The notes under the pieces: generated by a model | The model's input: the letters and a program-made list of their open reading frames with translations, nothing else | The model's database searches: none | What the model was told of the DNA's origin: nothing | From: Pseudodesulfovibrio sp. zrk46 | Lineage (GTDB): Bacteria; Desulfobacterota; Desulfovibrionia; Desulfovibrionales; Desulfovibrionaceae | Direction of reading: 5' to 3' | DNA: 64,000 nt | Assembly: GCF_012516435.1 (NCBI RefSeq) | Contig: NZ_CP051216.1 | Location: forward strand, 2,064,001 to 2,128,000 | Made by a program: the position numbers and the translations under genes | Shown: positions 54,027 through 62,438 of the stretch, piece by piece | Layout: the number at the start of each line of letters is the position of its first letter | How positions within the stretch are numbered: position 1 is the stretch's first letter

Positions 54027-54812
54027 TTACTGAACGGTAATGTCGGTGTTGAGCCATTTCTGGCTCAGCTTGGTAAGCGTGCCGTCCTGATGCATGCTGG
54101 TCAGGACTTCGTTGACCTTTTTGAGCAGTGAATCATCGCCTTTGCGAAAGGCTACGGCGATGTCTTCGCCGCGAAGCGGCATGCCTAGCAGGGTGATATC
54201 GAACTTGCCGCTGTTCATGGCATTCACGCCCACTACACGATCAGTAATAACGCCATCTACCACGCCGCTGTTCAGTTCGGTCAGGGTGTGCGTATCGTCT
54301 TTGTAGAGCTTCACATCACCTGCACCGAGCTTTTCAGCGTCTTGGGCAAAAGTGGTACCGGTTACGACGCCTATGGTTTTCCCCTTCAATTGGGTCGGGG
54401 TCGAGTAGGGGGCGTCCTTCTTCACGAGGAGCTGTGCGCCCGAGTAATAGTACGGGGTGGAAAAGTTGACGACCTGCAGTCGCTGCTCTGTCACAGCCAT
54501 GCTGCCGAGGATCCCGTCATATGCTCCAGAACGAAGCCCTTCGATGATCCCGCTCCACTCAGTGGTGACGGGCTTGAGCTTTACGCCAATCCGTGCGGCG
54601 ACTTCATTGGCCACATCAACGTCGAAACCGACCAGCTCATTGTTGTCGTTGTAAAAGTTGAATGGGGGATAGCCTCCGCTCATGGCGAAACTGATTTCAC
54701 CAGCTTCGGTGACTCTTGCGAGTGAGTCCTTCTGCTCTTCCGAGCAGCCTGCGAGCATAAGTACAAATAACGTGACCGCGAGTGTGGCCAGTGAAAAACG
54801 AATCATCTTCAT
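54027..54812 (-). CDS. Polar amino-acid ABC transporter substrate-binding lipoprotein
   Basis: 261 residues. Lipoprotein signal with LMLAGC (Cys about 23). SBP_bac_3 domain: ISFAMSGGYPPFNFYNDNNELVGFDVDVANEVA, TEWSGIIEGLRSGAYDGILGSMAVTEQR and GVVDGVITDRVVGVNAM. The ligand is an amino acid; given the operon, lysine is the best guess. AGGAG precedes the ATG. Confidence 0.93.
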   Translation of the reverse strand: MKMIRFSLATLAVTLFVLMLAGCSEEQKDSLARVTEAGEISFAMSGGYPPFNFYNDNNELVGFDVDVANEVAARIGVKLKPVTTEWSGIIEGLRSGAYDGILGSMAVTEQRLQVVNFSTPYYYSGAQLLVKKDAPYSTPTQLKGKTIGVVTGTTFAQDAEKLGAGDVKLYKDDTHTLTELNSGVVDGVITDRVVGVNAMNSGKFDITLLGMPLRGEDIAVAFRKGDDSLLKKVNEVLTSMHQDGTLTKLSQKWLNTDITVQ

Positions 54813-54820
54813 GATTTCTC

Positions 54821-55009
54821 CTATGGCGTTTTGAGATAGCAGTTCCTCGGCATGATGATGAACTGACCCTTCTCTGTAAGGTCGTTCTTCAGATTGGCAT
54901 CCGAGTTGAGTACGATAAGGAACGTGAAAAACAGTGCTACAACGATTGGAATTGCAGAAAAGAAGACGCAGGAAGTGTCTAATGTGAATCCCTTGATATT
55001 GAATCGCAT
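54821..55009 (-). CDS. Possible single-span small membrane protein
   Basis: 62 codons with one clear hydrophobic helix (SCVFFSAIPIVVALFFTFLIVL). It ends 8 bases before the binding-protein gene. No strong ribosome-binding sequence and no family recognised, so it may be a leader ORF or not expressed. Confidence 0.4.
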   Translation of the reverse strand: MRFNIKGFTLDTSCVFFSAIPIVVALFFTFLIVLNSDANLKNDLTEKGQFIIMPRNCYLKTP

Positions 55010-55118
55010 CGTTTCTTGAGCACGTGGTTAGAATTGGCTTGGCACGTATTCAAGCAATGATGAGTATCCCCGACAAGGGGGTGTGGTGGGTAGTTTTCGG
55101 GTATTCGGGTATACCCGA

Positions 55119-56333
55119 TTAGACGAGTGAGGGCTTCTGGCGTAGATAGGTGAAAAGTGATGCCTTTCTGCCTCTCAGCCCCAGCTTTTTCCGGATGTTC
55201 TTGCGATGTGTCTGAACTGTTTCAAAGGACATGTTGAGGAGTTCAGCGATTTCTTTGCCGCTACGTCCCAACTGGATGAGCTGGCATACTTCCATCTCTC
55301 TGGGGGAAAGCCGCAGTAGTTCCGAATCGAATTCGCCAGAGGATTCGCTGGCAAGGTCAACGAGCTGGTCTTCGATGACGGTCTTGTACCCTTCGCGGAC
55401 AGCCGGGGTGTCTGAAGTCGTAATACGCTCAAGCGCCGGAAGCATCTGCTTCTTGACCTGACTGGTCAGTTGCTCCCGAATCTCCTTGCGTTCCTCCTCC
55501 ACGGATTTGATGACCTGCCGTAGTGCTATCTCTTTTTCCTTCACCTCGGCCTTTTGATCCTGAAGGTCCTCTTGGAGTTCCAGGTGTTCGGAAAGGTCAT
55601 GAAGTATGAGCTGGAACAGCGAGTAATCAGTAAAGCTGATTTTGCGCAGGGTTGCCTCGACAGGGAATCCCTCTCCGTCACCGTCTATGGCAACAATCGT
55701 TTCGGTCCATATCTTTCCGGCTTGAATCGTGTGCATGGCGTTGAGAATGGCGGCATGAAAGCGTTTGCCCAGTAACCGTCTGAAATCTTCTCCGGATAGC
55801 CCCTGCTCAGGCCTGGAGTGTTGCTTCTGAGCAGCGGTATTGGCTGCGATGATGGTGCCGGCATCGTCGATAAGAAAGGTCGCGTCCAGCGCCATATCAA
55901 AAAAGGCGTTGAACAATGTGATGGAGTCGGACCAGGCCGTGATATTGTCTTCCAGCCGTTCTTCGTAGCTTTCGTAAAGCGCTTCCATGGGCTGGTTGTC
56001 GGTGGCAATGACAACGTACCCTCCTTCCTGAGCAACCGTCTCTGGAAGTGGGATGATCCGCATCAGAAAGCTTCGGCCGTCGCAGCAACTGATTTCATGG
56101 ATATTGAATGGAGGAAACCGTTTGAGGGTCTCTTTGAGAGATCTGGTTTCCAATGCCAACACATTCCAGAAAAAAGCGTTCTTTAGTGACGTTCGAGGCA
56201 GATAGTTGAGTCGGACGTCGTTGGACTCAACGACAACACCGCTTTGATCGGTGTAAAAAATCGCGTCATTCCATGCCTCAACGACATCTCCAGTATCCGC
56301 CAGCGTAGGTATTTGGGTTGTGTTGTCATCCAT
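55119..56333 (-). CDS. PAS-PAS-LuxR transcriptional regulator
   Basis: 404 residues. Two PAS-like domains (about 15-110 and 145-255; DAIFYTDQSGVVVESND, FFDMALDATFLIDDAGTIIAANTAA), a coiled coil (about 258-300; EKEIALRQVIKSVEEERKEI), then a LuxR/GerE helix-turn-helix (about 340-395; LSPREMEVCQLIQLGRSGKEIAELL, SFETVQTHRKNIRKKLGLRG). Cytoplasmic sensor-regulator. It lies directly upstream of the beta-lysine operon on the same strand and is a candidate for its control (inference). Confidence 0.88.
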   Translation of the reverse strand: MDDNTTQIPTLADTGDVVEAWNDAIFYTDQSGVVVESNDVRLNYLPRTSLKNAFFWNVLALETRSLKETLKRFPPFNIHEISCCDGRSFLMRIIPLPETVAQEGGYVVIATDNQPMEALYESYEERLEDNITAWSDSITLFNAFFDMALDATFLIDDAGTIIAANTAAQKQHSRPEQGLSGEDFRRLLGKRFHAAILNAMHTIQAGKIWTETIVAIDGDGEGFPVEATLRKISFTDYSLFQLILHDLSEHLELQEDLQDQKAEVKEKEIALRQVIKSVEEERKEIREQLTSQVKKQMLPALERITTSDTPAVREGYKTVIEDQLVDLASESSGEFDSELLRLSPREMEVCQLIQLGRSGKEIAELLNMSFETVQTHRKNIRKKLGLRGRKASLFTYLRQKPSLV

Positions 56334-56449
56334 ATCATTGAGCTAACATGGTGCGTGAGAGATGAAAACCGTGTGGTTTTACCTTTTGGGCGCTCGGCGC
56401 TCGCGCGTCGCAGTCATTCTCAATCCCTCCAGCGTTCGCTGTCGACCAG

Positions 56450-57247
56450 CTACCACCTGAAGGCACTTGCATGCTTGTTGATGATCTCCATCCTGAAGGC
56501 TTTGGAGCATGCCTGACCTGCCGCGCCGTAGCAGACGTGTAGCGGGAGCAGGTGCTCTTCTCTGGGGTGACAGTAGCGCGCCTGAGGGGCTTTCTCCCAT
56601 TCGATCAAACGTTGACGACGGTCTGATTCCGAAAGATTCGGGTCGGAGCAGGTTTCGACCAGCCAGTCGTCAAAGGCGCGGTTCCAGTCTCGGGTTTCAT
56701 CTGTATCAGGCGTGAAGAATGCCTTCATATTATGGAATGAAAATCCTGAACCGATGATGAGCAGATTTTCCTGTTGTATCCCTGACAAGGCTTCGCCGAA
56801 GGCTATATGAGCGGCGGGGTCGAGGCCCTTCATGAGAGATATCTCAACACAGGGGATATCTGCCTCGGGATACATGAGCATGAGCGGAATGAAGAGCGCG
56901 TGATCAAAGCCCCGTTCGGCCTCGAATCCGCATTCGATACCAGCGTGGCCCAGAGTGCTGCGCACTTTTTCGGACAGCGCGTCAAATCCCGGTGCCGAGT
57001 AGGTCAGCTCATAGGATTCCTGCGGGAACCCGTAATAGTCGAAGTACAGTGGAGGCGTCGGACCGACCGTAACCGTGGGATGTGCTTCCTCCCAGTGGGC
57101 GCTGACGAGGAGTATGCCTGATGGCTTGGGCATGGTTGCGGCCAGATGGCGCAGGTTGTCGACCATCTCCTTGTGCCCTTCGTCGCCCAATATGGGCATG
57201 GGGCCGCCGCCATGGGATATATACAGAATTCTGTGGCTGTCGTTCAT
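56450..57247 (-). CDS. Extradiol ring-cleavage dioxygenase, DODA/LigB type (YgiD-like)
   Basis: 265 residues, length as in E. coli YgiD (4,5-DOPA dioxygenase). Metal-ligand candidates are His in YISHGGGP near residue 12, SAHWEE near 51, GFDHALFIPL near 114 and GSGFSFHNM near 168. It opens catechol-type rings; the natural substrate here is unknown. It lies 32 bases downstream of the ADP-ribosylglycohydrolase-like gene, so the two may be one unit. Confidence 0.85.
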   Translation of the reverse strand: MNDSHRILYISHGGGPMPILGDEGHKEMVDNLRHLAATMPKPSGILLVSAHWEEAHPTVTVGPTPPLYFDYYGFPQESYELTYSAPGFDALSEKVRSTLGHAGIECGFEAERGFDHALFIPLMLMYPEADIPCVEISLMKGLDPAAHIAFGEALSGIQQENLLIIGSGFSFHNMKAFFTPDTDETRDWNRAFDDWLVETCSDPNLSESDRRQRLIEWEKAPQARYCHPREEHLLPLHVCYGAAGQACSKAFRMEIINKHASAFRW

Positions 57248-57279
57248 TGTCTCTCTTTCCGTGCCCGCATCCGGGGCGG

Positions 57280-58365
57280 TTATCGTTCTTTCGCAGCTTG
57301 TCCAGCCAGGCTGCCTGCCAAATCCAGCAGCTCTTGGCTGCGGTCCAGCCCCTCAATAAAACGCTCGGGGATACCCGATAGTCCCACCTGCGCACCGGCC
57401 AGCGCACCCGTCAGCATGGTGCGCGCCAGATTCTGTCCGCCGCCGTTGAGGGAGTGGAGCACAGCGGATTCAAAGTCGTCTGAGAATCTTGCCGCCAGAT
57501 AATATGCGGCAGGAAGCATGTGGTATATGGCGCAGGGCATGCCATACACCATGGAAACCTTGGACGCCGGCTCGATACGGATGTCCTGATCCTTTGCGGC
57601 GGCGGCCATGTATCCGGGTGAGAGCAGCGCGTCAGGCGAGGAGAAGCGTCCTTCCCTTGGCGGATCGGGATCGCCGGGACGAGGAGGCTTGAGTCCCTCA
57701 CGGGTCACTGCGTGGAAGGGCAACTCCCCGCGTTTGACCAACGTCATGAGCTTCGAAGAAATGTCTGTGTCGAGCGCATGCCCTTGCACAAGCATTGCGA
57801 GCACTGCGCCATATGCCACGGTCATTGAGACGACCACATCGTCCGCCTGGGTCAGCACCGTGTTGCGGCTGATCGTGCTTGCCAATTCTCCCGGCGAGAG
57901 GGCGTATCGGATGGCAATGGCCAGTGTGCGTTCGATGGCCTCGGTCGTGTCGGCATGGCCGCCCGTTTCTGTCCACGGCAATTTCTGCTCGACCCGTCGG
58001 CGCCATGCCTCGCGGATGGATTGACTGGTGTAGCCGCCAGGACCGTTCGCAGGTTCGCCGTTGAGCAAAGGGAAAAGGTCCTTGTCCATGCGGTCACAAA
58101 AATCGTTCTGATCGTATCCGCCGCTCTCCACAAGTGATCGGACCGTCATCTCCAGAATGAATCCGGCCTGAGAGAGCTCCCCAGCCTTCAGGCCATCGTG
58201 ATATCGGCCCTGCTTCGGAGTGGTGTACCCATCGATCCAATCTCCGTAGTCTTTGCGCATCTCGTTGAGGTCATAGTACCAGTGAGGCCCTACGCCCAGA
58301 GCGTCGCCAATCCACGCTCCCATCAATGCGCCTGCCGCGCGGTCTTTAAAACTAAGCTGTTTCAT
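57280..58365 (-). CDS. ADP-ribosylglycohydrolase-fold protein without canonical metal ligands
   Basis: 361 residues. The fold is shown by FKDRAAGALMGAWIGDALGVGPHW at the start and GALAGAQVGLSGIPERFIEGL at the end. Family enzymes bind two Mg2+ with TDDT near residue 60 and GGDxDT near the C-terminus. Here the first region reads YHDGLKAGELSQ and the second NGGGQNLAR (near residue 308), so the ligating Asp/Thr are gone. Either catalysis is lost or the substrate and chemistry differ. Upstream of the dioxygenase gene in the same direction. Confidence 0.8.
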   Translation of the reverse strand: MKQLSFKDRAAGALMGAWIGDALGVGPHWYYDLNEMRKDYGDWIDGYTTPKQGRYHDGLKAGELSQAGFILEMTVRSLVESGGYDQNDFCDRMDKDLFPLLNGEPANGPGGYTSQSIREAWRRRVEQKLPWTETGGHADTTEAIERTLAIAIRYALSPGELASTISRNTVLTQADDVVVSMTVAYGAVLAMLVQGHALDTDISSKLMTLVKRGELPFHAVTREGLKPPRPGDPDPPREGRFSSPDALLSPGYMAAAAKDQDIRIEPASKVSMVYGMPCAIYHMLPAAYYLAARFSDDFESAVLHSLNGGGQNLARTMLTGALAGAQVGLSGIPERFIEGLDRSQELLDLAGSLAGQAAKER

Positions 58366-58548
58366 GGCTGGCTCCTTGGCTTGGATAGAATCGATCCGGG
58401 GGCTGCATTGGGTGGTCTGCCCCCAGTTTGTATTTCGGGTCTATGGTAATCTGCACTCTTCCTACAGGGTTGTCTAGCCTCCAGCCCAGCCTCTTCGCTC
58501 GTTCGCCTTCTCCGGTTTGGCCTGTATTTCAAACACTCAAAGGGCGGT

Positions 58549-59259
58549 CTACAGATAGGTGGCCCATGCCCATGACATCGGCATGACGGCTATCAGGGCC
58601 GGAATCATGCTGGCGACAGGGAATTGTTTGATCCCGCAGATCCGGAAGCCGGTAGCGAGCATGATGATGCCGCCGCATGCCGAAAAGTCCGCCAGCATGT
58701 CAGGGGTTGTCAGAGGCAGGATGAGCGAGGCACCGAAGTAGAGCAGGGATTGAACAGTGAACTGAGGGACGACCAATACTGCCACGGACAGCCCCATGGT
58801 CGATGCGAAAATGGGAGCCGTAAACAGGTCAAGGATCGACTTGACTATGAGCAGGGTGGGGTCGCCTGTCATTCCTTCAGTCATGGACCCGTATACGCCC
58901 GTGCCGCTCAAACAGAACAGCACCAGAATAGCGACAAATTTATCCAGGAATTCGTCTTGATCGAGGTCGTCATTAGCCGGGGCGATTTTGGCGATCAGGC
59001 TTCGCGCTTTCCCGGCAAATTTCTGGATAAGAGTTTCCAGTCCGATGATTTCGCCAATGAGCGAGCCTACCACCAGGGCTAGGACCACTGGTGCGAGAAA
59101 TTTGACCTTCACGATCATGGCAACGCCGAGGCCCATGGAGGCACATCCGAAGACCATGGGCATTTGCGATCGGATGTTGGCATTGAGTTTCGAGCCAATA
59201 AGCGCCCCGGCAACACTGCCGACGAACAGTGCTGTTCCATTAACAAAAGGACCTATCAT
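58549..59259 (-). CDS. DUF554 membrane protein
   Basis: 236 residues, about seven hydrophobic segments, typical DUF554 start (IGPFVNGTALFVGSVAGALIGSKL) and the conserved CLSGTGVYGSMTEGMTGDPTLLIVKSILDLFTA stretch. Function of the family is unknown; transport is assumed. The upstream neighbour (DUF190) reads the same way after a 100-base gap. The gap 58366-58548 holds nothing I recognise. Confidence 0.9.
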   Translation of the reverse strand: MIGPFVNGTALFVGSVAGALIGSKLNANIRSQMPMVFGCASMGLGVAMIVKVKFLAPVVLALVVGSLIGEIIGLETLIQKFAGKARSLIAKIAPANDDLDQDEFLDKFVAILVLFCLSGTGVYGSMTEGMTGDPTLLIVKSILDLFTAPIFASTMGLSVAVLVVPQFTVQSLLYFGASLILPLTTPDMLADFSACGGIIMLATGFRICGIKQFPVASMIPALIAVMPMSWAWATYL

Positions 59260-59360
59260 GTCTATTCCTGTGAGGTGAGCAACAGCGCTCCCCCAGTGTG
59301 TTTAGGGATGTAAGCAAGAGTCTGCCACTTGTTGCGGCAGTATTCGGTGTGATGTGTTGA

Positions 59361-59690
59361 TCAGTTTGCGGATGAGTTGTTCGCGGTAAAGCCGAACTCG
59401 ATTGGCGACTTGGTGTAAAATATCCTGACCTGACTTTCCTCGATCCGATGTATCAGTTTGTCGCATTCCTCCGGCGTCAGGGCCATGGCCACTTGCAGGG
59501 GCGGATCTTCGAGGTCGAAGTAGTTATCTGAATGAAAGCGCCCGTCATGGCCGAACCCTTCCTTGCCGGAAAAGAGTGTAGCTCCCCCTATTCCCAGCTT
59601 CTTGGCTTCTTCAATTATCCATTTGGCTAACGGAATGCCTTCGTGTTTCCGGTTCTGTTGGGTGAATAGTGTGATGAAATATCCTTGCAC
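59361..59690 (-). CDS. DUF190 (PII-like) protein
   Basis: 109 residues with the DUF190 pattern: ITLFTQQNRKHEGIPLAKWIIEEAKKLGIGGATLFSGKEGFG, then a second beta-alpha unit, as in PII-like nucleotide- or anion-sensing trimers. Many members neighbour CrcB fluoride channels, but none is present here. Role unknown. Confidence 0.85.
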   Translation of the reverse strand: MQGYFITLFTQQNRKHEGIPLAKWIIEEAKKLGIGGATLFSGKEGFGHDGRFHSDNYFDLEDPPLQVAMALTPEECDKLIHRIEESQVRIFYTKSPIEFGFTANNSSAN

Positions 59691-59866
59691 GATTTCCCTC
59701 TTGTCGTTGTTGCATCATTCGGCTTCCTGTCTGTTCCCGATGGAGTGCATCGGGTTGCAAAGCCGCATGGCGATCAACCGAAGACATCCGGTCAATCAAA
59801 GGCATTGGATACGCGGGAAGGAAGCGAGGCAACAATGACCGGGGTCACTGAGGCGGGATATTCTGA

Positions 59867-60559
59867 TCAGATAATGAAGAAGGGGCTTGTGGAAGAATCA
59901 TCGATTCGGGATTTGTCGATGATCCGTATTACGCCGCGGGACTTGGTGATGAGTCCGTACTCCTGCAACCGGGAGACAACCCGCGCTGCGGTTTCTCGAG
60001 ATGTGCCAACGAGTTCCGCGACATCGGCATTGGTCAAAGGCAGGTCAGGGCCAATGCGGGAAGAGAGCATGCTCAGTGCGTTGAGAATCCGCTCTTCCGC
60101 GCTGCCGTCGATCATGTCGAGGATGCGGGTGTAGGCTCCGTCCAGCAACTCACCCATGGTATTGATGATGCCGATGGCCACGTCAGGATTGCTGTGTACC
60201 CATTGTCTGAAAGTCAGACAGGGAATCGTAAGCAGTGTGGCCGAGTCCGCAACACGGGCGGAGAAGAACCGGGTGCGCTTCTTGAAACAAGTCACGGCAT
60301 TGAGCGGAGTCCCCCGCTCGGCGATGAGGAATGTGAAGGCTTTGCCTGTCGCGGATTCCCGGGACAGGAAGACGCGTCCGCTTTCCACCAGATAGTAGTG
60401 GTCCGCATCGTCGCCGGTTCGAAAGACGTATTCCCCTTTGTCGAAGTTGCGGCGGGTTACGCTTTGCGCCAGCTCTTCCAAAGCGACCGGGGCTGCCTTG
60501 TTGAGATTGACGTCCTTTTGCAGCGTCTCGATTATTTGGCGTGTGGTCTCGTCTTCCAT
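59867..60559 (-). CDS. Crp/Fnr-family transcriptional regulator
   Basis: 230 residues. Cyclic-nucleotide-type sensor domain (about 30-140; FDKGEYVFRTGDDADHYYLVESGRVFLSRES) and a C-terminal HTH_Crp domain (about 160-225; LTNADVAELVGTSRETAARVVSRLQEYGLI). No N-terminal Fe-S cysteines of the FNR kind, so it responds to another ligand. Monocistronic; targets unknown, the DUF190/DUF554 genes downstream are candidates. Confidence 0.92.
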   Translation of the reverse strand: MEDETTRQIIETLQKDVNLNKAAPVALEELAQSVTRRNFDKGEYVFRTGDDADHYYLVESGRVFLSRESATGKAFTFLIAERGTPLNAVTCFKKRTRFFSARVADSATLLTIPCLTFRQWVHSNPDVAIGIINTMGELLDGAYTRILDMIDGSAEERILNALSMLSSRIGPDLPLTNADVAELVGTSRETAARVVSRLQEYGLITKSRGVIRIIDKSRIDDSSTSPFFII

Positions 60560-60746
60560 GGATATGCTCGGGGTTTTGTCGTCAGATAAAAGCTATCGCC
60601 AAATGATCTCTTTGCCAAGCTGAGACCTCGAGGACTTCTCTTTCGGGCGCCAGGAAATGTTGAGCGGGGGATGGTTTTCGAGCCAACAATGTGGCATGTC
60701 TGTTTTATCGAAATATCAGGTTGTATAGATTCCCGATACAAGGAGG

Positions 60747-61010
60747 ATGATGGTGCGGATTTTGATCTTACTCATATGTTTATGTGTCCCTCTGGCCTCT
60801 GGTTGCTATAAGCAGACGGGGGCGCAGACTGAAGAGGCTCCAGCCAAGGCAATGGTAGGCGCTGACCGTGATGCGCATGGCTGCATCCCCTCAGCGGGGT
60901 ATAGTTGGTGTCAGAAGACCAATAAGTGTGAACGCCCTTGGGAATTGGCCAAAGAGCAGGGTTTTCCGAATGATGAAGAGTCGTTCAAGGCATTTTGCGC
61001 TGGAGAATAA
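60747..61010 (+). CDS. Small Cys-rich lipoprotein
   Basis: 87 residues at most. Lipoprotein signal ending PLASGC, then a linker and a compact C-terminal unit GCIPSAGYSWCQKTNKCERPWELAKEQGF with four Cys. This unit occurs in small secreted proteins of unknown role. AGGAGG abuts the ATG at 60747, so a start at ATG 60750 or GTG 60753 fits ribosome spacing better and leaves the signal peptide intact. Followed by a strong terminator. Confidence 0.75.
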   Translation: MMVRILILLICLCVPLASGCYKQTGAQTEEAPAKAMVGADRDAHGCIPSAGYSWCQKTNKCERPWELAKEQGFPNDEESFKAFCAGE

Positions 61011-61032
61011 AGAGTTGGTCGAATAATAGTAG

Positions 61033-61068
61033 CAAAAGCCTTTGGATGATCGTCCAAAGGCTTTTTTG
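61033..61068 (+). terminator. Terminator after the small lipoprotein gene
   Basis: AAAAGCCTTTGGA / TCCAAAGGCTTTTTTG hairpin with six T. Confidence 0.9.
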
Positions 61069-61246
61069 TTGCCGTGCGAAATGTGGACTATGCTTCCCTG
61101 TATGCTGATAACTTCAGCGTCGAAGCCGGAGAGTTTGACCGGGATGGGCAGGCATACCGGGGCTTTCCCTTTTCACCTATTCTGTTAAGGTGCGGCCTGT
61201 CCGCTTCCATTGAAGCGGGCTAACAACAAAAAAAAGGTTGGAAAAT

Positions 61247-61582
61247 ATGGATAATATACCGAATTGCCCCAAATGTAATTGTGAATACGTCTATCACGAC
61301 GGAACCATGTTCGTCTGTCCGGAGTGCAGCCATGAATTTCAGGCCGAAGATGTGGCCGAGAAGGTCTACAAGGACGCGAACGGCAATGTGCTGGTTGATG
61401 GCGATACCGTTGTCGTCATTCAGGATCTGAAGTTCAAAGGCGGAGGCGGCCCCATCAAGAAGGGCACCAAGGTCAAGAATATCCGTTTGGTCGAGCCCGA
61501 TGACGGTGTCCACGACATCTCCTGCAAGATCCCCGGATTCGGTTCGATGATGCTCAAGACTTCTGTTGTGAAGAAAGGCTAG
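61247..61582 (+). CDS. PhnA/YjdM family zinc-ribbon protein
   Basis: 111 residues. An N-terminal zinc ribbon CPKCNCEYVYHDGTMFVCPEC (Cys pairs at about 7-10 and 24-27) joins the PhnA core VYKDANGNVLVDGDTVVVIQDLKFKG...IKKGTKVKNIRL. Despite the name, a link to phosphonate use is not established for this family. ATG at 61247 preferred over TTG three codons upstream. Follows a region with a CCGCTTC/GAAGCGG hairpin. Confidence 0.92.
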   Translation: MDNIPNCPKCNCEYVYHDGTMFVCPECSHEFQAEDVAEKVYKDANGNVLVDGDTVVVIQDLKFKGGGGPIKKGTKVKNIRLVEPDDGVHDISCKIPGFGSMMLKTSVVKKG

Positions 61583-61608
61583 TCGAGTTGCCGAGTCGGA
61601 GGGGAGTG

Positions 61609-61986
61609 ATGCGATCCGGAGATAAATGCCAAGTTGTCCGATTTTTGGGTACGCTTAACTTTATGCTATTGCGAGTTGAGAAGGCATATGAAGGGTATCT
61701 GGAAAATGGAAAGTCATTACTCTATGCATCTGTGCTGCGGGAAGGAAATGAGGATATTCGCAGATTGCTCCTTGAAGATGCTTACTTGTTGCCCATGAAG
61801 GAGCAAGAGTATGCTTTGCAGCTTCTGCATCATATAGATATCTGGGCTTCAGTTTGGGATCAAACCTATGAAGAGCAACAGCCTCAAATGAACGATGAGT
61901 TTGTGTTCGCGAATAGAGTTGTTTTTCCGCGAGAAGAAGTCGCAGAATTGCTAGCTTATTATGAAAGCATAAAGAACGTCGATTGA
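61609..61986 (+). CDS. Hypothetical protein
   Basis: 125 residues, helical in outlook, acidic, no signal peptide: FMLLRVEKAYEGYLENGKSLLYASVL, then EEQQPQMNDEFVFANRVVFPREEVAELLAYYES. No family recognised. GGAGGGGAG lies 3-10 bases before the ATG at 61609. Codon use is more A/T-rich than the neighbours. It follows phnA by 26 bases and may share its transcript. Confidence 0.6.
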   Translation: MRSGDKCQVVRFLGTLNFMLLRVEKAYEGYLENGKSLLYASVLREGNEDIRRLLLEDAYLLPMKEQEYALQLLHHIDIWASVWDQTYEEQQPQMNDEFVFANRVVFPREEVAELLAYYESIKNVD

Positions 61987-62047
61987 GTTTCGTCACTGTT
62001 GATGAGCATTGAATTGGAAAAAAAGTATGATTCTTTTGAAAATTGAA

Positions 62048-62076
62048 TTGACAACCCGCTCGACTCCTATTAAACA
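62048..62076 (+). promoter_or_regulatory. Promoter of the second tRNA-Val/tRNA-Asp array
   Basis: TTGACA (62048-62053), 17-base spacer, TAAACA (62071-62076), 12 bases before tRNA-Val. Confidence 0.72.
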
Positions 62077-62088
62077 GACTCCTCCTAC

Positions 62089-62164
62089 GGGCGCTTAGCT
62101 CAGCTGGGAGAGCATCGGCCTTACAAGCCGAGGGTCACAGGTTCGAGCCCTGTAGCGCCCACCA
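62089..62164 (+). tRNA. tRNA-Val (anticodon UAC), second copy
   Basis: Same structure as the gene at 42446; one T-to-C change in the D-loop. CCA encoded. Confidence 0.97.
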
Positions 62165-62209
62165 TCTTTGAAATATTGGGGATCGCTTAACACCCCATTA
62201 TTATAGTGC

Positions 62210-62286
<77 letters not shown>

Positions 62287-62297
62287 CTAGAAAGATC

Positions 62298-62332
62298 AAG
62301 CCCTTACACAATTGTGTAAGGGCTTTTTCTTT
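62298..62332 (+). terminator. Terminator of the second tRNA array
   Basis: AAGCCCTTACACAATTGTGTAAGGGCTT type hairpin with T-run; the loop differs by one base (ATT for ATC) from the 42655 copy and restores a perfect palindrome. Confidence 0.88.
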
Positions 62333-62381
62333 TGATTGCGTTGTCAGCGAGTAAGTCCAGATTTGTTGTCATGGCAGATAA

Positions 62382-62421
62382 TAACAAAGCCCACCTAAAT
62401 ATTTAGGTGGGCTTTGTTGCG
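62382..62421. terminator. Long palindromic terminator
   Basis: AACAAAGCCCACCTAAAT / ATTTAGGTGGGCTTTGTT, an 18-bp perfect palindrome without loop bases, 18 bases beyond the stop of the PEP-CTERM gene. Confidence 0.85.
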
Positions 62422-62438
62422 TGAGTAAGAAGACTCTC

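Noticed and set aside
54813-55118. Lysine riboswitch ahead of the lysine-related ABC genes
   Set aside because: No multi-helix junction or lysine-box consensus could be recognised.
59691-59866. Fluoride riboswitch near the DUF190 gene
   Set aside because: No matching pseudoknot core and no CrcB gene nearby.
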